DNA from: Shewanella morhuae
Lineage (GTDB): Bacteria > Pseudomonadota > Gammaproteobacteria > Enterobacterales > Shewanellaceae
DNA: 64,000 nucleotides
Assembly (NCBI RefSeq): GCF_900156405.1
Contig: NZ_FTNN01000013.1
Coordinates: forward strand, 1-64,000
Direction: 5' to 3'
Part shown: positions 1 through 9,392 of the stretch, one piece after another
How positions within the stretch are numbered: position 1 is the stretch's first letter
How the letters are laid out: each line of letters opens with the position of its first letter
Position numbers and translations under genes: made by a program
The notes under the pieces: model-generated
The model's database searches: none
The model's input: only the letters and a program-made list of their open reading frames with translations
What the model was told of the DNA's origin: nothing

Positions 1-3000
1 GATACCAAGATTGACCAAGATGGCGACGGCAACACCGTGGCGATCACCAGCATTACCGATGACACCGGCGCCTCGGGCAGCGACTTCATCACCAACGACA
101 ACACCTTAGTGTTCAACGGCACGGTCGATTTGGGTGACAACAGCACCTTGGCCGTCACCATCAATGGCGTGATCTACACCACCGCCAACGGCTTGGTGAT
201 TGATGCCAGCGGTAACTGGAGCATCGACTTAACCGGCACCACCTTGGCCGATGGCACTTACCCTGTCAGCGCCACGGTCACCGACCTAGCCGGCAACAGC
301 AAAACCGTCACCCAGGACGTGGTGATTGATACTACCGCCCCAGCGGTCAGCATCAGCATCACCGAAGACACCAACAATGACGGCCTGCTCAGTAGTGCTG
401 AGCTCGACGGGCAAGTAAACTACGTCGTTACCCTCGGCGCCGGCACTGCCCTGGGCGATACCTTAGTGATTGTCGATCAAGACGGGAGCGAGCTGTTTAA
501 CGGCCCTGTCACCCAAGCCATGCTCGACAGCGGTCTGGCGCTGGCAGTGAATGCTCCAGCAGACGGAGCTACCCTAACCCTAACGGCCACTGTCACCGAC
601 CCTGCGGGCAACAGCTATTCCGCCCACGACAGTGTCACGATTGATACCACCGCCCCTAATCCTCCAACAGTATTAATCGTTGATGACGGTATACCTGGTG
701 ATGGTGTACTTACTCAATCTGAGATTAGTAATAATGGTGCTGGTGTTCAGATCGAAGTTAATATTGATGCCACTGACTTTTTAGCTGGAGGGCATGTTAA
801 TTTAACGATCAATAACAGTGCAGTCATAACCTCAATTGAGCTTAAAATAGTCGATGTTGGTAACGGGGTTATCGAACTACAATTTGCTGATGGCACTCCC
901 GCAACAAACTTCAGCTACAGTAATGGTATCATTAGCTGGACAGAGTCAACCCCTGAAGCAGGTCAAGATATTACAATCTATGCGACCCAAACGGATGCGG
1001 CGGGCAACACTTCAAGTCAGGGCTCAGATACTGCAACGGTCAATTCAGTACCAACGATTAACGTACTTAATAACGTAATTGTTTCAGAGGAAGGTTTGCC
1101 CCTAGGTCTACCTGATAGCACTGGAGATACCGATTCGACTAATAGTCCTGACGCCTCTGGGACAGTAAGCATACAAGATAGTAATAATGATAATCTGACC
1201 GTTTCACTTTCTGGCCCATCAGGATTATTCTCTGGTGGCCAAGCAATTCAATGGAGTTGGGACCCTGTCACGCAAACTTTAACGGGTTATATTGGTACTG
1301 CAGGTGAGGCTTCATATACCGAAATTATGACTGCAACACTGACGCCACCGGTTAATGGTAGTTCAGGAAATTGGACCTATGATGTCACGCTTAAAGGTCC
1401 CGTCGATCATCCAGATACTGAGACTGAAGACACCTTGTCAGTCAATATCGGTATCAATGTTGATGATGGTCATGGTGGAACATCAACTGGAAGTTTCAAT
1501 GTCACCATTGAAGATGATGCGCCAGTCATATCACCAATTGCAGCAGTGCAAACCACAACGACAAGTATTCCTGATTCATTGGTGGGTTCATTCTCACTCA
1601 CAGGTTACAGCGGCAACAATAATTCATTAGATTTCAATGGGTTTACAATCAGTGCAAGAGGATTCACTTCATCAACCAACTCAAATTTAATTGGCGCAGC
1701 TATTTTTGGTAGCGAGAGTGGAATAGGCGTTAGTAGTGTTGGCGCTCCTTACCATAATCTAGAGAATGAGGTCGATTTCCGTAAATTTGCCGATGGCAGT
1801 TCTGCATCAGAGGAAATCATCATTACCCTAGATCCAGGGACTATTGCCTACGGCGTGAATATTCAATTTGCCAAAATGTTTGGTGGCGAGCTAGAGGTCG
1901 GCGTTGTCGAATTTTGGCGAGACGGTCATTTAGTGGCAACTCAAACATTTAGCTCGGATGCTGATAGCGGTAACTATGCTGCTAATTTCGAAGCCTTGCA
2001 AGGCGGCTTTGACACTATGATAATCAAGGCCACTGATAATGGTCAGGGTAAAAATAGTAACGATAATAGTGATTTCACAGTTACAGCTATTGAGTTTTTA
2101 GGCACAGCAACCCCACCAGCAATCGCCTTTGCCTCAGGAACTGTAAGTCCTGATTGGGGCGCAGATGGTAAAGGTTCACTCACCTTACAAGGTAGTAATG
2201 AAACCAATTTATTCACGGCAACAGGTAGTGCAATCACTATAAGCCAAACTGCCAATACCTTAATAGGGGTAGATGCAGCTGGCCACTTGGTATTCAAACT
2301 AGAATTCACCCCAGGAACGGGTCAATGGGACTTCCATCAATACCAAGAGATGCTACAACCAAGCGATGGCAATATTGACTTTAACGTAAGAGCAACAGAT
2401 GGGGATGGCGATCATACAGATGGTACTTTCTCTGTTATTCCACAATTTTATGTTGATACAACGCCACCTTCTGCACCTGAAGTACGCATCATCGATGATG
2501 TAAATGATGACGCGTATTTGACGAGTACTGAGATAGGTAGTAATGGCGTTCAAATACAGGTCAAAATTAATGCTAGTGACTTTAATACTGGCGGCAGCGT
2601 ACATCTAGAAATCGATAATGCAGGTAATAGCAGTACAGTAGACCTCATTCTTGACAATGGCGTGCTGAAATTTAGTAATGGTGCTCTAGCAACAGGTTAC
2701 ACCTATACAAATGGTGTTATTACTTGGACTGAATCAGCTCCTTCTGCTGGCCAAGCAATCTCTGTCATCGCGACTCAAATTGATAACTCTAATAATGAAT
2801 CGGCTGAAGGCACGGATAATGCTACTGTTATTGATGCGACTGACGATCGCTATACCATCGACGAAGATCAGCGACTAACGGGTAATGTTCTTACTAATGA
2901 TCAAGTCGGCAATCTGAATATCACTAGCTTCAGAGTCAACGGTATACAAACCAGTTTTAACGCTGGCCAAACTGCGACACTGGCGGTTGGTAGCTTATTA

Positions 3001-5718
3001 ATGCAAGCCAATGGTGAATTTCAGTTTATACCAAATGAAAACTGGGCCGGTGGTATGCCAAGTGTCACTTACACCACAAATACAGGTTCCACTGCAGCAC
3101 TTGATATCACTGTTTTACCTATAGCAGATAAGCCTGTCGTTAACGTTATTCTGACTGATAATGGCATACCGCTATACAGTAACTTTAAGACTTCAGGAAT
3201 CACTACCGAACAATTCCGTACGGGCGATTTTACTACCGCACCATTTAATACTGGTACGCGTACTATTGATAATACTTCCGGACAAGATCAGTTGCTCGGT
3301 ACTGGGGGTAACGATCATCTTGTCAGCGCAAATGGCGGCGGTGATCTACTCTACGGTATGGATGGTGATGACATACTCGTCGGCAGTGATGCCGTTCAAG
3401 GTGACTCTCTCTATGGCGGAACAGGAAATGATGTTCTTGTTGCTGGTCTAGGTAATGACGGGCTCTACGGTGGTGCAGGAACAGATATCGCCGTACTTCT
3501 TGGCAACCGAGCCGACTACATAATAGAGAAAGGCACAGGCTACTCTAGCAATGATCGTTGGTTCAACTTCTTTGTAACTGAAAATGGCATCGGTGTTACT
3601 AAGGCCCTGCATGATGTTGAGTATGTGCAATTCAAGGATGGCATATACGCGATCAATCAAATCACAGGTGAACTCACATTAGAACAGCCTACAGCAGTAG
3701 ACTATCCAATCGAAATTAATGTGTCACTTACAGATCGAGACGGTAGCGAAAGCATCGATAGCATTCAGCTCAGTGGTTTACCCGAAGGCACCTTACTCTA
3801 CAGCAGTAACGGTACATTGATGGGGACTGCAGATGCAGACGGTAATATTCTTCTAAATCATGGCAGCGTATGGAACAGTGCATCCTTAGATGTCAATCTG
3901 ACAGGATTAACATTAAGGGTTCCTGGTGAATATGCAGGTCAAGTCAACCTCGTTGTCGAAGCAGTATCAAGAGAGTCAGGTACAGACCTGACCAATACTG
4001 CAACAGATGCAGATAGCGTCATTCTTAGCTACTTCAGTGGTCATGAAGGAGAGCCTGGCGATCAAAATCTTAACTTTGGTAATGAGCACAACATTGTGGT
4101 CGGCGATTTAGACGGTAGCGTTATTTTGCCAGGTCAAAACTACAATATCGCCTTTATGGTTGATAGTTCTGGCAGTATAAATAGCGCCACGTTGAGTACT
4201 ATGACTGATCAATTAGCGCAGGTATTTGAAACACTTAAAGCCAGCGCAGGTTCAAATGGTGCTGGGGTTGTAAAATTATTCCTTGTCGACTTTGACTCCC
4301 ATGGCAACAAGAGTATTAGCGTAGACTTAAGTTCGCCAAATGCTCTGTCCCAACTGCAAACTATATTACAAAGCATGGTTTCAGGTGGTAACACTAACTA
4401 TGAAGACGTATTTAAAACTACGGCAAATTGGTTTAATAGTGCAGATGCAACAGGAAATGCGGGAGCAACGAACCTGGCTTACTTCATTACTGATGGACAA
4501 GCAAATAGATACAATACGAATGAGGGATCAAATCCATTGATAGATGATTGGATTAATAACTCTAAAGATGTTTATCTCAATACTCTATTACAAAATGGTT
4601 ATATACCAGGACAAGTATATAAGTCTAATAACTACACGATTATTAATGCAGCTGGTGAAGTGTTTAAAATAGATACGCAAGGAAAATCTAGCCTGATTGG
4701 TTATATGCGCCCTAATGGTACTGGTACCTATGAATACTCAAGTCTAGGAAACAATAGTGGTAGCATTGATAGCCAATCTCAAAGTGGTTTCGCATTCTTA
4801 TCAGCCCTTGGCGTCACAGTAGCTGCAATCGGAATGGGTTCAAGCTTAAACAATAGTGACTTACTTCCTTACGATTCGGACGGACATATCCAAACGGGTG
4901 TCAACGCTGAGGATTTAGCTGATGCGATCATTGGTACTCCAATTACCCAACTGCCAGGATCTGATACCATCAACGGTGGTAACGGCGACGATATACTCTT
5001 TGGTGATGCCATCAACTTTAACGGTATCAGTGGCCAAGGTTATGTTGCCATCAAAGATTATGTTGCTGATCAGCTAGGGGTAGCTGCAGTAACCGATGCC
5101 CAAGTACATAGATATATTACTGAGCATGCATCTGATTTTGACCAATCTGGTGCCAGCGATAAGGCAGATGTTCTTATCGGCGGACAAGGTAATGACATAC
5201 TTTATGGGCAAGGTGGGAATGATCAGCTTTACGGCGGTAATGGTAATGATCTTATATTTGGTGGTGCTGGTAACGATACTATTATTGGTGGCCTAGGAAA
5301 CGATAAACTAACGGGTGGGACTGGTACTGATACTTTCGTCTGGCAGGCTGGCGAGTCAGGAACAGACCATATCACTGACTTTAATATCCATGAAGATAAA
5401 TTGGATTTACGCGATCTACTTCAAGGTGAAAATACCAACACGCTAGACAGCTATTTGAATTTCAGCCTTAACAGTAGTGGCTCTACAGTGATCGATATTG
5501 ATGCCAATCAAGACGGTGTCTTTGAACAACATATCATCCTTGATGGTGTTAATTTGTTCGACGAATATGGCAGCACTAACGATGCTGGTATAATTAATGG
5601 CTTACTGGGTAGTAATAATAATGGTCCGCTAATCATTGACTCTCAGCCTGTCACACCAGAACCTGCACAAGGAATCGCGCCACTGGATACTAATCCACAC
5701 CATAATATTATTCCTTAA
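1..5718 (+). CDS. bpfA: BpfA/LapA-like RTX biofilm adhesin, C-terminal part (partial, runs off left edge)
   Basis: This is the C-terminal 1905 codons of a giant secreted calcium-binding surface adhesin; the reading frame is open from base 1, so the start and the N-terminal retention module lie off the window. Numbering from the first codon here: residues 1-215 are Ig-like repeats (DTTAP linkers); about 216-350 and 820-945 are two copies of one domain; RTX-like glycine/aspartate repeats lie near 1100-1165 and 1655-1780; a von Willebrand A domain with a DxSxS metal site (D1388) spans about 1380-1615. The end carries the type I secretion signal usual after RTX repeats (TDTFVWQ... near 1778, then ITDF). 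The exporter and release genes follow directly. Bases 1-655 are GC-rich and repetitive, the rest AT-richer. Known BpfA family members hold Shewanella biofilms together; that role here is inferred from domains and context. Confidence 0.93.
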   Translation, partial: DTKIDQDGDGNTVAITSITDDTGASGSDFITNDNTLVFNGTVDLGDNSTLAVTINGVIYTTANGLVIDASGNWSIDLTGTTLADGTYPVSATVTDLAGNSKTVTQDVVIDTTAPAVSISITEDTNNDGLLSSAELDGQVNYVVTLGAGTALGDTLVIVDQDGSELFNGPVTQAMLDSGLALAVNAPADGATLTLTATVTDPAGNSYSAHDSVTIDTTAPNPPTVLIVDDGIPGDGVLTQSEISNNGAGVQIEVNIDATDFLAGGHVNLTINNSAVITSIELKIVDVGNGVIELQFADGTPATNFSYSNGIISWTESTPEAGQDITIYATQTDAAGNTSSQGSDTATVNSVPTINVLNNVIVSEEGLPLGLPDSTGDTDSTNSPDASGTVSIQDSNNDNLTVSLSGPSGLFSGGQAIQWSWDPVTQTLTGYIGTAGEASYTEIMTATLTPPVNGSSGNWTYDVTLKGPVDHPDTETEDTLSVNIGINVDDGHGGTSTGSFNVTIEDDAPVISPIAAVQTTTTSIPDSLVGSFSLTGYSGNNNSLDFNGFTISARGFTSSTNSNLIGAAIFGSESGIGVSSVGAPYHNLENEVDFRKFADGSSASEEIIITLDPGTIAYGVNIQFAKMFGGELEVGVVEFWRDGHLVATQTFSSDADSGNYAANFEALQGGFDTMIIKATDNGQGKNSNDNSDFTVTAIEFLGTATPPAIAFASGTVSPDWGADGKGSLTLQGSNETNLFTATGSAITISQTANTLIGVDAAGHLVFKLEFTPGTGQWDFHQYQEMLQPSDGNIDFNVRATDGDGDHTDGTFSVIPQFYVDTTPPSAPEVRIIDDVNDDAYLTSTEIGSNGVQIQVKINASDFNTGGSVHLEIDNAGNSSTVDLILDNGVLKFSNGALATGYTYTNGVITWTESAPSAGQAISVIATQIDNSNNESAEGTDNATVIDATDDRYTIDEDQRLTGNVLTNDQVGNLNITSFRVNGIQTSFNAGQTATLAVGSLLMQANGEFQFIPNENWAGGMPSVTYTTNTGSTAALDITVLPIADKPVVNVILTDNGIPLYSNFKTSGITTEQFRTGDFTTAPFNTGTRTIDNTSGQDQLLGTGGNDHLVSANGGGDLLYGMDGDDILVGSDAVQGDSLYGGTGNDVLVAGLGNDGLYGGAGTDIAVLLGNRADYIIEKGTGYSSNDRWFNFFVTENGIGVTKALHDVEYVQFKDGIYAINQITGELTLEQPTAVDYPIEINVSLTDRDGSESIDSIQLSGLPEGTLLYSSNGTLMGTADADGNILLNHGSVWNSASLDVNLTGLTLRVPGEYAGQVNLVVEAVSRESGTDLTNTATDADSVILSYFSGHEGEPGDQNLNFGNEHNIVVGDLDGSVILPGQNYNIAFMVDSSGSINSATLSTMTDQLAQVFETLKASAGSNGAGVVKLFLVDFDSHGNKSISVDLSSPNALSQLQTILQSMVSGGNTNYEDVFKTTANWFNSADATGNAGATNLAYFITDGQANRYNTNEGSNPLIDDWINNSKDVYLNTLLQNGYIPGQVYKSNNYTIINAAGEVFKIDTQGKSSLIGYMRPNGTGTYEYSSLGNNSGSIDSQSQSGFAFLSALGVTVAAIGMGSSLNNSDLLPYDSDGHIQTGVNAEDLADAIIGTPITQLPGSDTINGGNGDDILFGDAINFNGISGQGYVAIKDYVADQLGVAAVTDAQVHRYITEHASDFDQSGASDKADVLIGGQGNDILYGQGGNDQLYGGNGNDLIFGGAGNDTIIGGLGNDKLTGGTGTDTFVWQAGESGTDHITDFNIHEDKLDLRDLLQGENTNTLDSYLNFSLNSSGSTVIDIDANQDGVFEQHIILDGVNLFDEYGSTNDAGIINGLLGSNNNGPLIIDSQPVTPEPAQGIAPLDTNPHHNIIP

Positions 5719-5732
5719 ATAAAATCAGTTCA

Positions 5733-5758
5733 GATGGCCTATAGAAATATAGGCCATC
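5733..5758 (+). other. Intergenic 11-bp hairpin with GAAA loop
   Basis: The arms at 5733-5743 and 5748-5758 are perfectly complementary and enclose the tetraloop GAAA. No T-run follows, so it is not a standard intrinsic terminator. It lies between the adhesin stop and the exporter start, where it could protect the 3' end of the long adhesin message or partly reduce read-through into the exporter genes. Confidence 0.6.
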
Positions 5759-5809
5759 ATGACCGATACTTGCCATAACCATATAAAAATCCAAAGGATA
5801 AGTAATTAG

Positions 5810-7987
5810 GTGTCAGCTGCAGCTTCTGAAAAAATTGACCAATGGACCATTTCGGCCTCGCAAAGAGTCTTAGTGGATCCGCTGCTGGATTGTTTAGTGT
5901 TACTCACTGAGCATTTTGGCAACCCGTGCTCAAGCGACTCGCTTGCGGCAGGTTTACCTTTGTCAGGTGCGGTATTAACACCCGATTTATTACCTCAGGC
6001 CGCGTCGAGGGCTGGCCTAGCGGCGAAGTTATCCCGAAAAGGCTTAAACGAAGTATCACCCATATTGCTTCCTTGCATTTTGTTATTAAAAGACAAGAAA
6101 GCCTGCATATTGCGTGAACTCGATGTTGAGTCCGATAAAGCGATTATTCAATTACCTGAGACAGGTGGTGAAGAGACGCTGACAATTGAGTCGCTCGAAG
6201 CCTTATATGTAGGATATTTATTCTTAGTTAAACAAGAATACCGTGGTGACATGGGCTTTGATGTTTATCTACACGATAATAAAACCCACTGGCTAGTCCA
6301 AACCTTAAAAGATTCTGCACCCATTTATCGCGATGCATTAATCGCTTCTGTATTAGTGAATTTGTTCGCCTTAGTTTCACCTTTATTTATCATGAATGTG
6401 TATGACAAAGTCGTGCCCAATCTTGCCTTTGAATCCCTGTGGGTGTTAGCGATTGGCGCTTCTATTGCTTATCTGTTTGATCTTGTCATGCGGCAGCTCA
6501 GAAGCTACCTGATTGATGTAGCAGGTAAAAAAGTAGACATCATAGTATCTTCTCGCCTCTTCGCAAAAGCGATTGGTATCCCCTTAGAAAAACGCTCCCC
6601 CAGTATTGGCGGTATGGCAAAACAATTAGGCGAATTCGATAACATCCGTGAAATTTTAACCTCGGCGACGATCACAACCTTAGTCGATCTCCCCTTTGCA
6701 CTATTTTTCGTCATCATTATCTATATTGTTGCTGGAGATCTCGCTGTTGTACCCGTAATTGGTGGCATGATCATTATTGCTTTTACACTGTTTATTCAAC
6801 CTAAGCTCAAAGCGGCCATTGAAGAAGGTAATAAATTCTCTAGCTTAAAACATGGCCATTTAATTGAAAGTTTATCTGCATTAGAGTCAATTAAGGCTAA
6901 TGGCGCTGAAGGCATAGTACAAAAAAGCTGGCAACAAATGATTGGCCATAGTGCTAACTGGCAATTAAGGTCAAAAAAACTCTCTAACGCAGTATCGAAT
7001 GTAGCTAACTTTACCGTGCAATTTACGGTTGTGTGCGTGGTGATTTTAGGTGTGTATCGCGTAGCGGATAATGCGATATCTATGGGCGGTATTATTGCTG
7101 CGGTCATGTTGTCGAGTCGAGCGATCTCCCCCATGGCACAACTTGCAGGATTAATGACAAGAGCGAACCATACCGCTAGTGCATTGCGCCAACTGAATGA
7201 AATAATGACTCAGGAGGATGAGTTTGAAAACAAAGGACACTTAGTCAGCAAGTTGAGGTTACTTGGTAAGATTAATGCTGATCATGTCGGATTTAGCTAT
7301 CCTGGCTCCGAAAAACCCGTGTTACATCCTATGTCATTGACGATTAATCCAGGTGAACGTGTTGCGATTATCGGCCGTAATGGTTCAGGAAAAAGCACAT
7401 TAGCAAAACTACTTGTCGGGCTATTCCAACCAACAAACGGCAGTTTGCGCTACGACGGTTTAGATTCGGCGCAAATCCACCCGAGTGATTTACGTCGTAA
7501 CTTTGGCTATTTACCACAAGATGTCACCTTATTCCACGGCACAATTCGCGATAATATTTTATTTGGTACACGCCAAGTCACTGAACATCAGCTAATTCGT
7601 GCTGTGCAACTGTCTGGTGTCAGTCAATTCACCAATCTCGAAGCCGAAGGTTTAGATCAACAGGTTGGCGAAGGCGGCATGTCACTCAGTCGTGGTCAAA
7701 GGCAAACCGTTGCCCTTGCACGTGCCACACTCAATGATCCTCCAGTACTACTGATGGATGAACCCACTGCTAGTTTAGATGCAAGAGCGGAGCAGCAGTT
7801 TATTCGTTCAATGCAAAATGTCAGTAAAGATAGAACCTTAATTCTTATTACCCATAAAATGCACCTATTACAGCTTGTTGACCGCATTATCGTACTCGAA
7901 CGGGGTCATGTGGTTGCCGACGGACCCAAAGCTGAAGTGTTAGAAAAACTCAATTTTGGCCTTGTGAATGGTGAGGCTAAAAGATGA
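5810..7987 (+). CDS. lapB: Type I secretion ABC transporter (LapB/RtxB-like) for the adhesin
   Basis: This is the inner-membrane ATPase of the type I secretion system expected to export the upstream RTX adhesin. The 725 residues show an N-terminal C39-peptidase-like domain without an obvious catalytic Cys (about 1-150), a transmembrane domain (about 165-440) and a nucleotide-binding domain (about 480-720) with Walker A GRNGSGKS near 522, signature LSRGQ and Walker B VLLMDEP near 645. A degenerate C39 domain is typical of RTX exporters, which do not cleave a leader. The start is GTG, with AAAGGA at 5793-5798 as a slightly distant ribosome site. It overlaps the next gene by 4 bp (ATGA), so the two are translationally coupled. 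Confidence 0.95.
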   Translation: MSAAASEKIDQWTISASQRVLVDPLLDCLVLLTEHFGNPCSSDSLAAGLPLSGAVLTPDLLPQAASRAGLAAKLSRKGLNEVSPILLPCILLLKDKKACILRELDVESDKAIIQLPETGGEETLTIESLEALYVGYLFLVKQEYRGDMGFDVYLHDNKTHWLVQTLKDSAPIYRDALIASVLVNLFALVSPLFIMNVYDKVVPNLAFESLWVLAIGASIAYLFDLVMRQLRSYLIDVAGKKVDIIVSSRLFAKAIGIPLEKRSPSIGGMAKQLGEFDNIREILTSATITTLVDLPFALFFVIIIYIVAGDLAVVPVIGGMIIIAFTLFIQPKLKAAIEEGNKFSSLKHGHLIESLSALESIKANGAEGIVQKSWQQMIGHSANWQLRSKKLSNAVSNVANFTVQFTVVCVVILGVYRVADNAISMGGIIAAVMLSSRAISPMAQLAGLMTRANHTASALRQLNEIMTQEDEFENKGHLVSKLRLLGKINADHVGFSYPGSEKPVLHPMSLTINPGERVAIIGRNGSGKSTLAKLLVGLFQPTNGSLRYDGLDSAQIHPSDLRRNFGYLPQDVTLFHGTIRDNILFGTRQVTEHQLIRAVQLSGVSQFTNLEAEGLDQQVGEGGMSLSRGQRQTVALARATLNDPPVLLMDEPTASLDARAEQQFIRSMQNVSKDRTLILITHKMHLLQLVDRIIVLERGHVVADGPKAEVLEKLNFGLVNGEAKR

Positions 7988-9366
7988 GTAAAAATTTAAC
8001 AGCAAACGATTTAGACATGGTTGATGACGTCTATGGCGCCATGATGACCGACGCGCCTAGCGGTCACAGATTAATTATTTGGGCACTTGCTGCCATGGTG
8101 GTATGTTTTTTACTCTGGGCTGGGTTTGCGCAACTAGATAAAGTCACCACGGGCACGGGGAAAGTCATCCCTTCATCACAAGTGCAAGTCATTCAAAGCC
8201 TCGATGGCGGCATAATGCAAGAGCTCTACGTTCGAGAAGGAGAGATTGTGACTAAAGGGCAACCTTTAGTCCGTATTGATGACACACGTTTTCGCTCAGA
8301 CTTTGCGCAGCAAGAGCAAGAGGTTTTTGGCTTACAAACCAATGTGATTCGGATGCGTACCGAGCTTGACAGCATTCTAATATCTGACATGACTGCTGAT
8401 TGGCGTGAACAAGTGCTTATCACAAAAAAAGCGCTTATATTTCCTGATAATATCATTGATGTTGAGCCAGCTTTAGTAAAAAGACAGCAGGAGGAATATA
8501 ACGGACGCTTAGATAACTTAAGTAATCAACTTGAAATACTCGTGCGTCAAATTCAACAAAGACAGCAAGAAATTGATGATCTTGCGTCGAAAATCACAAC
8601 CTTAACAACGAGTATGCAACTGATTTCCCGCGAACTTGAACTTACTCGTCCTTTAGCCAAAAAAGGAATTGTACCTGAAGTTGAACTGCTCAAACTCGAG
8701 CGGACAGTTAACGACCTACAAGGCGAACTCAATTCAATGCGTCTACTTCGCCCTAAGGTCAAAGCGGCAATGGATGAAGCCATCCTCAAACGTCGCGAAG
8801 CCGTATTCATCTATGCTGCCGATCTACGTGCGCAGCTCAATGATACCCAGACTCGCCTCTCTAGGATGAATGAGGCGCAGGTAGGTGCACAAGATAAAGT
8901 CAGTAAAGCCATTATCACCTCTCCAGTTAATGGCACTATAAAAACTACACATATCAATACACTCGGTGGTGTGGTGCAGCCCGGCGTCGATATTATTGAG
9001 ATAGTGCCGTCAGAAGATCAATTACTAATTGAAACCAAAATTTTGCCTAAAGATATTGCCTTCTTACATCCTGGCTTACCGGCCGTAGTTAAGATTACCG
9101 CCTATGACTTTACGCGTTATGGCGGCCTAAAAGGCACCGTTGAACATATCAGTGCAGATACATCTCAAGATGAGGAAGGTAATAGCTATTACCTCATCAG
9201 AGTTAGGACCGTAGAGTCCAGTTTAACCAAAAACGATGGCACACAGATGCCAATTATCCCGGGGATGTTGACTTCTGTCGACGTGATTACGGGACAAAGA
9301 TCTATACTTGAGTACATCTTAAATCCAATTTTAAGAGCAAAGGACACTGCGCTCAGAGAGCACTAA
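7984..9366 (+). CDS. lapC: HlyD-family membrane fusion protein of the adhesin exporter (LapC-like)
   Basis: This periplasmic adaptor links the ABC transporter to the TolC-like outer-membrane channel. The 460-residue protein has a short cytosolic tail, one membrane anchor (about residues 29-48), a lipoyl-like half (VQVIQSLDGGIMQE, near 72), a long coiled-coil hairpin (about 110-300), and then the second lipoyl half and beta-barrel (SPVNGTIK near 318). Length and order match HlyD/LapC. It starts inside the stop of the ABC gene (4-bp overlap), and the pore gene follows after about 26 bp, so the exporter is built from one transcript. Confidence 0.94.
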   Translation: MSKNLTANDLDMVDDVYGAMMTDAPSGHRLIIWALAAMVVCFLLWAGFAQLDKVTTGTGKVIPSSQVQVIQSLDGGIMQELYVREGEIVTKGQPLVRIDDTRFRSDFAQQEQEVFGLQTNVIRMRTELDSILISDMTADWREQVLITKKALIFPDNIIDVEPALVKRQQEEYNGRLDNLSNQLEILVRQIQQRQQEIDDLASKITTLTTSMQLISRELELTRPLAKKGIVPEVELLKLERTVNDLQGELNSMRLLRPKVKAAMDEAILKRREAVFIYAADLRAQLNDTQTRLSRMNEAQVGAQDKVSKAIITSPVNGTIKTTHINTLGGVVQPGVDIIEIVPSEDQLLIETKILPKDIAFLHPGLPAVVKITAYDFTRYGGLKGTVEHISADTSQDEEGNSYYLIRVRTVESSLTKNDGTQMPIIPGMLTSVDVITGQRSILEYILNPILRAKDTALREH

Positions 9367-9392
9367 GCTTTTTATAAACCGGGAGGTTGGTC

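Noticed and set aside
5096..5296. Small ORF in another frame within the RTX repeats
   Set aside because: Shadow of the adhesin reading frame; composition follows the repeat.
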